Source: Iodobacter fluviatilis (GTDB lineage Bacteria > Pseudomonadota > Gammaproteobacteria > Burkholderiales > Chitinibacteraceae). Taken from it: DNA of 64,000 bases. Position numbers and translations under genes: made by a program. Below the pieces are notes generated by a model. It saw only the letters and a list, made by a program, of their open reading frames with translations. It was not told the DNA's origin and did not search any database. This document shows, one piece after another, positions 54,348-62,496 of the stretch (its first letter is position 1; each line of letters opens with the position of its first letter). The stretch spans positions 3,348,001-3,412,000 of the forward strand of contig NZ_CP025781.1 in the NCBI RefSeq assembly GCF_004194535.1, in the 5' to 3' direction.

Positions 54348-56123
54348 CTAACGAATTGGCGAGCTAATATCTTCATTCGCTATAAAATAGCGCCCTGATA
54401 AAATCAATTGTTCATATTTTGAAAAAGCCATCATTATATGATCGACAAGCTCACGTGCTTTCTGTTTGCTCAAACCAGGGACCATGTTGTAACAAATAAA
54501 ACCATGTCCTAAATTGTTACCATATTCACGGCGAAAATCTTTAACGATGCTGATGCTAGGTATCTCATTTCCGCTATTGATTTGCTCAGTAACATACTGA
54601 TAAAAACCTTCGTAAATTTTATTATTTGAATGCAAAATGCTTAACTCTTTATTTGGCTGTATTGAAAAAATAATTTCCCACCCTAAAGAGTAATTATTTA
54701 ATATATTTACTTGGTTATATTCTAGAAGGCAATCTTTAATTTGTTCTGTTGAATGTAATAATTCAGCTAAATAGGTTCTAAGACCATTCTTGCCTAATCT
54801 TTGTAATGCAACCCATGAGCTTGCAATGCCTGAAGCAGAACGTGAGTTTTCAATTGTATTCTCAAATGCCTTTAACTCACCATAATGTAATGATTGTGCT
54901 TGCCCCTCATTTTCTTTACGTGTTGTGATTGCCATTTTTTTACTAATAAAAAAACTACTAGAGTAAGGAGAAAGTCCATTTTTATGTAGATCAACACCAA
55001 ATGAATCAAAATGCTTTATGTATTTAAACTTATTTAATACAGAATTAATTTTACTCTTAATTGGTTCATTAATATTCATTTCGTCATAAATCCCCTCAGG
55101 CGCCTGCATAAAACTCAGCCAGAGCCAACCTATAACACTATCCAGATGCAAATAAGGGAAATAATTAAGTTGATAGAGATTGACAATGTCTGAAACTGCT
55201 TTATGCACAACATGTGTATCTTCGCATAGAAAATCTAACGTTGTTCCTCCACAGACAATAATTGCAGCAACTCGTTTTTTTTTAGCAACTTGTGATGCAA
55301 ATGCTGCTTTTAAATCATCGGCTTGCATTCCATCAGAAGATTGAATAGGTACACGAATGCATTGCTGGCTGCCTAGCCCCAATAGGCTGCATGTGTGCTC
55401 AAGAGAATAATGTGCTCCATCAGCAACTAATATAACCAAATCATTTGGAATACCCACAATTGCTGCATTAGGCTCAATTCTATCAATTGCTGCCTTGATT
55501 CCATAAAAAAGAGTAAGCTTGCCTCCACTGCACGAAAGTCCTGTCGCCTGATCCCACCCTGCCAATTCACCTAAACTTCTTGCTACTTGCTGCTCAAACA
55601 ATAAGGATTTTCCACCGTAGTTATCCATAATGGCATTTATATTATAGAGCTGCATTAAAGATGCGGCTGCGATAGAATCTAACATTGGATTCGGCACCAT
55701 ATTAAATACAGCGTAAGGAGACGAAGGCCGAATACTCCCATCAACAATGTCTGCAAATGCGTTAAAAACTTGATCGCTTTTTTTTCCTATATCAGTCATC
55801 AATCCTTTTTGTATCATTTCTTCATAGGAATAGTCTGTCACAGGGAACTTCGGGCCATAAGCAATTTTAGCTTGAATATAATGATAGCCATTCCATAGTT
55901 TATCAAGGTAATTATCAATATTTTGGCCATTTTTATGAAAAAACTCATCACTGGGAAAAAGATGGCAAAACTTATTATGCATTTCTGGCTGATATTTAAC
56001 TTTTTCAAATTCAGAATCTATTTCCTGCTCACACGCTAAGTTATTTAGTGTTGTAGCTGTATTTCTACTTTGTGCAGTATTGGACAGCGGGTTCTGACTT
56101 GCAATTTGGTTCGGAATTGACAT
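54348..56123 (-). CDS. Group II PLP-dependent decarboxylase-like protein
   Basis: The 591-residue protein has the group II decarboxylase landmarks: SGGKLTLFYGIKAA near 199, the PLP-stacking His in ADGAHYSLEH near 238, the Asp that pairs with the pyridine nitrogen in YLHLDSVIG near 328, and the PLP lysine in FGVDLHKNGLSPYSSSFF near 381. It should decarboxylate an amino acid, but the substrate is unknown. It is clearly AT-rich relative to the rest of the window. I use ATG 56123, with AGG 7 bases upstream, over ATG 56129. It is followed after 111 bases by the nucleotidyltransferase gene. Confidence 0.85.
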   Translation of the reverse strand: MSIPNQIASQNPLSNTAQSRNTATTLNNLACEQEIDSEFEKVKYQPEMHNKFCHLFPSDEFFHKNGQNIDNYLDKLWNGYHYIQAKIAYGPKFPVTDYSYEEMIQKGLMTDIGKKSDQVFNAFADIVDGSIRPSSPYAVFNMVPNPMLDSIAAASLMQLYNINAIMDNYGGKSLLFEQQVARSLGELAGWDQATGLSCSGGKLTLFYGIKAAIDRIEPNAAIVGIPNDLVILVADGAHYSLEHTCSLLGLGSQQCIRVPIQSSDGMQADDLKAAFASQVAKKKRVAAIIVCGGTTLDFLCEDTHVVHKAVSDIVNLYQLNYFPYLHLDSVIGWLWLSFMQAPEGIYDEMNINEPIKSKINSVLNKFKYIKHFDSFGVDLHKNGLSPYSSSFFISKKMAITTRKENEGQAQSLHYGELKAFENTIENSRSASGIASSWVALQRLGKNGLRTYLAELLHSTEQIKDCLLEYNQVNILNNYSLGWEIIFSIQPNKELSILHSNNKIYEGFYQYVTEQINSGNEIPSISIVKDFRREYGNNLGHGFICYNMVPGLSKQKARELVDHIMMAFSKYEQLILSGRYFIANEDISSPIR

Positions 56124-56154
56124 AATCATACCTAGAAAGTTAGTTAAGCATTAA

Positions 56155-56418
56155 CCTGTTATGTCTCTTGCTCAGTTAATTATCCACGCGGACATGGCTT
56201 GGCTATAAGTAAGGCATGTAGCATACGAGGAACAAGGGCGCACAAATCAATACCCACGATTAATGTGTACACCCCAGTGACAATCCTTGCTGCCCACGGT
56301 TTGAGTTTAAAACGAAAAGTCTTGCACCGAATCAAAGCACCGCCGATGTGGATGCTTTTTATGCCGTACGAATTGCTAAATCAAGCCTTTTTTAGGAAGA
56401 GACATAATTAGGAAATTC
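56155..56418 (-). mobile_element. Internally deleted IS1595-like element with both ends
   Basis: The left end CCTGTTATGTCTCTTGC (56155-56171) and the right end GAAGAGACATAATTAGG (complement) are imperfect inverted repeats, related to the end at 52896-52913. On the minus strand, IDLCALVPRMLHALLIAKP before a stop is the transposase C-terminus. Most of the transposase is gone. It is inverted relative to the remnant at 52590, so the two-gene cassette lies between opposed IS ends. Confidence 0.7.
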
Positions 56419-56550
56419 TTATTTGGTTTGTAAAAATGGCATTGTATATACATACAACAGAAATACAATTAAAAATTGATCATTGTTTCTTTAGAAAGCC
56501 TCTGAATAAATGGCAGTGCTCCATTTTTAATGACGTGTTAATACCTGAAA

Positions 56551-56740
56551 ACGGTATTGTTGCACAAATCAATTTAAGGACGAACCGCCCCAAACTCCAT
56601 GCGGATTTACGCCACAATCGTTACTGGCGCACCTAATTGCGTGAAGCGATTTAAGATCGCAACACGCACTTGTAGTTCTGCCACTTGCACATACGTACAT
56701 TTTAGCAGTAGCAAGGTATGACTAATTTGTGTAACAACGC
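56551..56740 (-). pseudogene. IS5-family remnant with both ends
   Basis: TTGTTGCACAAATCAATT near 56553 and TAATTTGTGTAACAACG near 56720 are inverted end-like sequences. Between them the minus strand reads ELQVRVAILNRFTQLGAPVT, like the C-terminal end of IS5-family transposases. The element is degraded. 56741-57029 holds no supported gene. Confidence 0.5.
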
Positions 56741-57029
56741 CCATCCCAGCCACAATCCTTTGGGGAGTGGCGTAAGCGTGCGTGCAAACAGCACAGCTGC
56801 TATGTGCTCTTTAATATCATGCCGAGCGCTTGTAAGTAGGGGCGGCTGCTTACAAATAGCCCTGTTTCACACGCTTTTTGAGCCACGGCCTCTATAAAAC
56901 GTTGATGCACGGACCTGAGCTTGCTGTGCCGTTTGCCATGAGCGAGTCTGCGCCTCGGTGTTACTGGTATGAGCGGCTTTTAGGCGAGGAAGTAGCGTCA
57001 GTGCGCGCTCATAGCAAATGGGAAGGGCG

Positions 57030-57197
57030 CTAGCAGCCTGTCGGACTTAAGACTGATCTACTACGGAAAAGCCGGATTTGGCCATATTTCACGCATTTTC
57101 TCATTTAATAGCCAGCTATTCGCCTCAAAAACGCACGAAATCTGTCTCAAACCAGTCTTTCCCTCGCTACGATCGCTTAAGTCCGACAGGCTGCTAA
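57030..57197. mobile_element. 168-bp CTAG-targeted MITE, subtype B, copy 2
   Basis: Same terminal repeats and interior as the copy at 39071, in the same orientation and with only a few differences (for example TCATTTAATAG for TCGTTGAATAG). The left flank is CTAG and the right is CTAA, so only TA is shared, agreeing with a TA duplication. Confidence 0.88.
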
Positions 57198-57472
57198 GTA
57201 GATGTTTAGATTGTGCAGCTCGTCTTATAGCCGTAGCGCATTTTGTTAGGCAGTGGAATAAACGTGGGTTGCGTCAGCATTCTGGCATAAGCTTGCATTA
57301 ATTATTATTTTTAACGAATTTATGTATCAGAAAAATTAAAGAATGAAATTCGATTTTCTTTCATAAAGCTGATATTTTTTATCATAAATAGGCGGTTTGG
57401 GATTGGATATGCTTTATACGCAGATTTTTGAGAATGGGTGTTATTTATCACTTGGCAAGTGGTTGTTTTGGA

Positions 57473-57492
57473 ATATAATGAGAACAGTTATC
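57473..57492. promoter_or_regulatory. Fur-box-like sequence upstream of bfd
   Basis: ATATAATGAGAACAGTTATC resembles the Fur consensus (GATAATGAGAATCATTATC-like halves), 17 bases upstream of the bfd start codon. Bfd is commonly Fur-controlled. Confidence 0.5.
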
Positions 57493-57509
57493 AGTCTTAG
57501 AAGCCTGCC

Positions 57510-57728
57510 ATGTATGTTTGCATCTGTAATAGTGTTACCGACAAAGCCATTTACAAAGCCGTGGCCGGTGGCGTGCGCACCTTTGCTGAGTTACAAGAGC
57601 AAACAGCCGTGTCAACCTGCTGTGGTCAGTGCACCAGCTGTGCTAAGCAAGTGATGGCTGATGCTTTAAGCGCACAACCTGTGCCACAGGCCATACGCTG
57701 GATGCCACAGCGCATGGTTTCGGCATAG
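57510..57728 (+). CDS. bfd: Bacterioferritin-associated ferredoxin
   Basis: The 72-residue [2Fe-2S] protein has C-x-C at residues 4 and 6 and CCGQC further on (STCCGQCTSC), the Bfd pattern. It starts MYVCICNSVTDKAI. Bfd delivers electrons to bacterioferritin for iron release under iron starvation. The upstream Fur-like site agrees with this. Bacterioferritin itself is not in the window. Confidence 0.9.
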   Translation: MYVCICNSVTDKAIYKAVAGGVRTFAELQEQTAVSTCCGQCTSCAKQVMADALSAQPVPQAIRWMPQRMVSA

Positions 57729-57780
57729 CCGTTACAGGCTTATTACTTAAATTCGCAGGCCTTAAAGGCAGTTGTGGATT

Positions 57781-59094
57781 TTAAGCTTCTATGAGACGAA
57801 TGGTAAATCGTGCTCCACCTAGCGTTGATTGATCGACCCAAATTTCCCCTTGATGCAAAGTCACTGCTTTTTTAGCAATTGCTAGCCCTAAACCAAATCC
57901 TCCGCTCGCCCTGTCTCGGCTTCGATTGAGCCGATAGAAAGGCTCGAAAATATGCTCACGCTCTTTGTCTGGAATGCCAGGGCCGTCATCCTCAATGGTG
58001 ATTTCTAGCTCACCTGCGTTATTTTGTAAGGTGGATATCTTGATTTTATGCTCTGCATATTTGGCGGCATTGCGCAAAAGATTACTAAGCGCACGGCTTA
58101 GCAGTTTAGAGTCACCCAATACCATGCTATTTTGTGAGTGAATAGCATGGCTAACTTCTTTGCCGTGCATGACATGCTCTAGCGAATTTAAAACCATATG
58201 TAGCATTTCGGCCAGATTAATTTTATGCATTGGCAGTGCTTGTTGTTGCTCAATTTTTGTTAGGCTAAGTAGCTCGCTAACTAGCTCATTAAGTTCTTGT
58301 AAATCATTTTCCATTGCTAAAAAACGCGGGTTGAGATCATTATTTTGGGCATCTTTTTTGAGTAGTTCTAGGCCAAATTCTAGCCTAGCAATCGGCGTGC
58401 GTAACTCATGGGAAACGGAATGGAGTAATTCGCTCTGTGAATCAACTAAGCGCTCAATTCTTTCTGCCATTAAATTCATGCATTGGGCAAGCGGATAGAT
58501 GCTGGCGCTTTTTCTAACCTTTGCACGGCTAGATAATAGGCCAGAACCAAAGTCGTTCGCTGTTTTGGAGAGAGATTGCAATTCTCTCCAATGAAAATAA
58601 GACCAAACTCCGCAAAGAGTGAGTAATAAAAGAAAGATAATTGTGTATTGAAATCGTTTTATTTTGACAATTATGGAGGCGTGATTTTCTTTTTCAGGGG
58701 CATAAATAACCTGATTAGCGCTGCCGGGGAATTTTGAATTATCTATATCTACCCGGCGGAAATAAGCTTCGCTTTGAAAGTCAACCACCACTTTCTTTTC
58801 CAGCAACTTCTGTCTGTTGTGGGGAGCAATCATGGCTATTGCGCGTTCAAGTGGGATAAGGGTATAGCTATTATCGGATTTTTCCTGCAGCGTTTTAAAA
58901 CGCTTAAACCAGAGCGCCCCTTGGCTATCGTCTAGATATAGTTCAACTAAAAAAATCTGAGCAACCGCATCTTTAACTGAATATTGTTCAAGCTGCTCTG
59001 CATAAAAATGAGTGGTTATATAGCTGAGCACTTGCGTTAATGAAAGGGTGACGACGGCAATCAATACAAAGATACGTAAATAGATGCGATACAT
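57781..59094 (-). CDS. Sensor histidine kinase (RstB-like)
   Basis: The 437-residue inner-membrane kinase has two membrane segments (about 7-27 and 150-170) around a periplasmic region, a HAMP-like linker, the H-box HSVSHELRTPIARLEFGLELL near residue 228, the N-box NLLRNAAKYA, and G-boxes DDGPGIP and GFGLGLAIAKKA. It phosphorylates the regulator encoded 6 bases upstream in the operon (59101-59787). The pair resembles RstBA. The signal is unknown. Confidence 0.9.
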   Translation of the reverse strand: MYRIYLRIFVLIAVVTLSLTQVLSYITTHFYAEQLEQYSVKDAVAQIFLVELYLDDSQGALWFKRFKTLQEKSDNSYTLIPLERAIAMIAPHNRQKLLEKKVVVDFQSEAYFRRVDIDNSKFPGSANQVIYAPEKENHASIIVKIKRFQYTIIFLLLLTLCGVWSYFHWRELQSLSKTANDFGSGLLSSRAKVRKSASIYPLAQCMNLMAERIERLVDSQSELLHSVSHELRTPIARLEFGLELLKKDAQNNDLNPRFLAMENDLQELNELVSELLSLTKIEQQQALPMHKINLAEMLHMVLNSLEHVMHGKEVSHAIHSQNSMVLGDSKLLSRALSNLLRNAAKYAEHKIKISTLQNNAGELEITIEDDGPGIPDKEREHIFEPFYRLNRSRDRASGGFGLGLAIAKKAVTLHQGEIWVDQSTLGGARFTIRLIEA

Positions 59095-59100
59095 AGCGGT

Positions 59101-59787
59101 TTACTCCCAGGCTGAAGGGCTAAATAAATAGCCTTCACCCCAGATGGTTTTTATTTTTTTTGAATCATGATCGTTAAACTTGCGGCGTAAACGCGAAATA
59201 CTATTATCAATACTTCTATCTGTCCCATCAAATTCAATACCGCGCATGGATTTTAAAATATCATCGCGTGATAAAACACGGCCTGCGGATTCGGCCAGTA
59301 AGAGTAATAGTTTGAATTCCGAATTACTTAAATTATAGGTTTCATTTTTCCAGCGTACACTTCGATCTGTTTTGGATATTTCTAGTTCGCCAAAGCTAAG
59401 TGGGGCGTTTGGGGTACTCAGCTTTCTTGCGCCTCGTCTTAATAGTGCCCGTAATCGGGCGAGTAGAATTCGGGGTTGGATCGGCTTATTAATATAATCA
59501 TCTGCGCCTTGCTCAAGGCCAGAAACTTCATCAAACATATCTTCGCGTGCAGTCAGAATTAAGATAGGCACTTTACTTATTTCACGAATATGTTGGCATA
59601 CGACCATGCCATCTAAGCCAGGTAGCATCAAATCGAGCACAATAATATCGGGCAGAGTTGCCTTATAGTGGTCGAGAGCCGTGTCCCCGCGACTAATGAT
59701 CTCTACCTTAAACTCATAGCTGCTGAGGTACTCCTGAATGAGCGCCGCCAGCTTGGAATCATCTTCTACTAGCATTAACCTGTACAT
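59101..59787 (-). CDS. OmpR-family response regulator (RstA-like)
   Basis: The 228-residue regulator has the receiver acidic pair EDD at 8-10, phosphoacceptor Asp52 in LDLMLPG, Lys in NKPIQPR, and a winged-helix output domain (NSEFKLLLLLAESAGRVLSRDDILKSMRG, then SISRLRRKF). It is first in the operon with the kinase and divergent from the mipA-like gene at 60005, a possible target. Confidence 0.93.
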   Translation of the reverse strand: MYRLMLVEDDSKLAALIQEYLSSYEFKVEIISRGDTALDHYKATLPDIIVLDLMLPGLDGMVVCQHIREISKVPILILTAREDMFDEVSGLEQGADDYINKPIQPRILLARLRALLRRGARKLSTPNAPLSFGELEISKTDRSVRWKNETYNLSNSEFKLLLLLAESAGRVLSRDDILKSMRGIEFDGTDRSIDNSISRLRRKFNDHDSKKIKTIWGEGYLFSPSAWE

Positions 59788-60004
59788 TATTAGCCCTTAG
59801 CTTGATATGCAGTCGGTATTGTACAAGCGCTTGCCAGTGATGGCTTGGGGAAAGACACTTCGTTGCAAAGATCTACACTTTCTATACATCTTAATTTAGC
59901 TTTTTATTACATACAATTTTGCGACAAATTATAAACAACTCAAGAGGGATCTTTTTATGATCGAACTGTTATGATGGTTTACTTTCAAAAAACGAGTAAG
60001 CATC

Positions 60005-60775
60005 ATGCGTCGTATTATTGCTCTGGTTTCTCTATTTGTGGTTGCTCCCCTTTATGCCGCAGATCAGCCAGCAGATGAATCAAAAATAACCCTTGCTGTT
60101 GGAATGGCTTACGGCTCGGAGTTTGTAGGCGGCAAGAAGAATAAAGTATCCCCTCTCTTTTATGCTGATTATCAGGCTGCAAATGGTTTTTTTGCAGGCA
60201 TACGTGGCATTGGCTTTCAGGTAGGAAAAGGTATTTTTGATAGCAGTATTGCTTTAGGTTATGGGGGCAGTCGTGGTGACGATATTGCCAATTATTCAGA
60301 TACAAAAATTAAATTTAAGGGGATGGGAGATATTAAAAACTCGGCGCTATTAAATTTAAAGGCTGGGGTAAATCTATGGGAGATTGCGCATTTATCCTTG
60401 GGGGCAGAGTTGAAGCTGAATCATCGTGAAAATGGCAATGCCTATAATGTAACGCTGGCGGTTCCTATTTACTCTACAGAGGCTGATCAAATATCTATTG
60501 GTGCCTTTGCACATTATGCCGATGCTAAATACGCGCAAACTTATTATGGTGTGACTGCAGTGCAAAGCATTGCCTCAGGGTATAAGGCTTATGCGCCTAC
60601 GGCGGGGTTTGATACGGGCAGCTTAAGCCTGACGTGGAATCACTCCTTTGATAAAAACTGGGGGATTTCCTCATCTGTAGGGGTGAAGCGTTTATTTAAG
60701 AATGCTGAAAATAGCCCTTTAACAGAATCAAAAACTAGTCCTTTAGCTTCTCTTGCTGTGAGTTATTCGTTCTAA
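60005..60775 (+). CDS. MipA/OmpV-family outer-membrane protein
   Basis: The 256-residue protein has a signal peptide (MRRIIALVSLFVVAPLYA), then alternating beta-strand sequence beginning LAVGMAYGSEFVGGKKNKVSPLF (ITL preceding) and ending with SLAVSYSF, an aromatic C-terminal residue as in beta-barrels. It matches the MipA/OmpV family. It is divergent from the two-component system across 217 bases, as often seen where the regulator controls the porin-like gene. Confidence 0.85.
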   Translation: MRRIIALVSLFVVAPLYAADQPADESKITLAVGMAYGSEFVGGKKNKVSPLFYADYQAANGFFAGIRGIGFQVGKGIFDSSIALGYGGSRGDDIANYSDTKIKFKGMGDIKNSALLNLKAGVNLWEIAHLSLGAELKLNHRENGNAYNVTLAVPIYSTEADQISIGAFAHYADAKYAQTYYGVTAVQSIASGYKAYAPTAGFDTGSLSLTWNHSFDKNWGISSSVGVKRLFKNAENSPLTESKTSPLASLAVSYSF

Positions 60776-60805
60776 ATACGGCGCTGTGCGGTATGGGAGA
60801 TTGAA

Positions 60806-60886
60806 ATGAAACAACGAATTCTAGGTTTCGATTTGGCCCGTGCCTAGGCTATTTTTGGAATGGTGATTTGCAATTATTGGCCATAG
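60806..60886 (+). pseudogene. DUF418-like membrane protein 5' remnant
   Basis: ATG 60806 reads MKQRILGFDLARA, then TAG, then AIFGMVICNYWP, then TAG. The RILGFDLARALAIFGM pattern is the start of DUF418-type membrane proteins, with TTG to TAG at the break. The rest is absent, followed by IS3 sequence. Confidence 0.5.
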
Positions 60887-60959
60887 AGAAAAAAGCACTA
60901 CTAAAGCGGACCGGTTGAGCCTGTAAATCTTTCTGTGTAAGTGCCTTTGGAATTACTGG

Positions 60960-61340
60960 TGGTTGTTCAGTCGGTTCGTCCCCCTGTGTCAGGATAGTTG
61001 AGATACTCCCTTTTCACGAGCCCAAGAAACTTTCCATCCGCGCGTTGTCGTAGCAATTTCCCTTCCGACTCATCGAGGCTTATAAACCCGCCGCAACGAT
61101 TTTTTTTGGTAGCTATAAGAGCAATATTGGCTGCCGCGATTCGAGTGTAAAACCAAGCCTTTACTGGGACGTTTATGTGCCAAGGCCAGTGTTAATTCGG
61201 CACTTACTTACTTTTTCATCATTCGTGAACCCATTGGATAACGGACAATCTCACACGTAAATACATCCTTAACCCCCGCCAAATACAACCAGGCTGAAGG
61301 TCTCCGTTAACTCCATCATGCCTCATCCCTTCGGTTGTGG
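60960..61340 (-). pseudogene. IS3-family OrfB transposase remnant
   Basis: On the minus strand the pieces RPSKGLVLHSNRGSQYCS, SYQKK and MSRKGNCYDNARMESFLGS are the IS3-family DDE region (LVLHSDRGSQY and SRKGNCYDNAPMESF). The frames are broken and the ends are not found. The region to 61482 holds no other gene. Confidence 0.7.
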
Positions 61341-61482
61341 AATTATGTTGAAAGCAAGAAGCGGCCCCAACTATGGTTCGAAAACCTTAGCTCGCTAGGC
61401 CCGTTCAATGCTTTGTTTGAATCAAGCAAAACATCAAGCAAAACGAATAACGGTTGTGATGTGATGCCTAAGTGATAAGGCT

Positions 61483-62496
61483 TTAGTCGTAACTTAGCTC
61501 TGTAGCCGCCTTGCCATGAAAAACGCGATAAACGTAAGCGGTGTATGCGAGCACGACCGGTAGCACCACGGCAGCAACCACTAGAATCGCCCATAGCGCC
61601 TCCGTGTCACTTGCGGCCTGCCATATCGTCATTTTGCTGATAACGATATCTGGAAATATGCTGTAAGCAAGCCCCCAGAACGATAGCAGCACAATGCTTA
61701 CACACAGCACAAATGGCACCCAACAATAGCGGTCATCTCCTTGGGCCTGGCGGCGAGCAAGGCGCGGCAGTAAGTAATTCAGCAATGCAAATAAGCCAAA
61801 AGTGACTAGTGGCAGTGGCAATAGCAGCAGAAACTGCGGCAATGCAAACCACTTGACGGCGATCGCTGGGCTTGCCAAGGGGGTGGCGATAGAGACTAAG
61901 GCCACAGCTGCGATTGCGCCTAATAACACCTGTTTTGCCCAAACATAAGCACGAGCTTGCAATAAGCCTGTGGTCTTTAGAATTAGCCAACTGGCCCCTA
62001 GTAAGGCATAAGCGGTGCAAAGGCATAAGGCCGTTAACCAGGCAAAGCCCCAAGCCACCCATCCTTCGCTAAAACCCATCAGATAACGGCCCAGCATCAA
62101 GCCCTGCATCAGGGAAACCAGCAGGGAGCTGACGAAAAAAGCGCTATCCCATAATGGCTGGTGTGGCTCACGCGCTTTAACGCGAAAATCAAAGGCGACC
62201 CCACGGATAATGAGCCCGCCTAGCATGAAAGCAAGCGGCAGATAGAGCTCACTAGACACGAGTGAATTAGCGGCGGGAAATGCGGCGAGCAATAAGCCTA
62301 TTCCCAATACCAGCCAAGTTTCATTTGCATCCCAGAACGGGCCTATCGTCGCAAGCATCTGGGTTTTTTCCGCACGCTCTACGCGCGGCAGTAGCAGGCC
62401 GATTCCGAGGTCGTAGCCGTCTAGTACCACATAGATCAGCATCGACAAGGTTAACAAGCCAGCGAAAATAACAGGCAGCCAATAAGTCAGATTCAT
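61483..62496 (-). CDS. cydB: Cytochrome bd-type oxidase subunit II (CydB/CioB)
   Basis: The 337-residue inner-membrane subunit has about eight to nine hydrophobic segments. It starts with the typical MNLTYWLPVIFAGLLTLSM then YVVLDGYDLGIG, and has DANETWLVLGIGLLLAAFP. It partners CydA and overlaps its stop by 4 bases. No cydX-like small gene follows within the decayed IS region. Confidence 0.93.
   Translation of the reverse strand: MNLTYWLPVIFAGLLTLSMLIYVVLDGYDLGIGLLLPRVERAEKTQMLATIGPFWDANETWLVLGIGLLLAAFPAANSLVSSELYLPLAFMLGGLIIRGVAFDFRVKAREPHQPLWDSAFFVSSLLVSLMQGLMLGRYLMGFSEGWVAWGFAWLTALCLCTAYALLGASWLILKTTGLLQARAYVWAKQVLLGAIAAVALVSIATPLASPAIAVKWFALPQFLLLLPLPLVTFGLFALLNYLLPRLARRQAQGDDRYCWVPFVLCVSIVLLSFWGLAYSIFPDIVISKMTIWQAASDTEALWAILVVAAVVLPVVLAYTAYVYRVFHGKAATELSYD

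Noticed and set aside
61343-61594. 83-codon minus-strand frame past cydB.
   Set aside because: It overlaps cydB in another frame and the IS3 remnant. It is not a cydX-like protein (too long, not one membrane helix).
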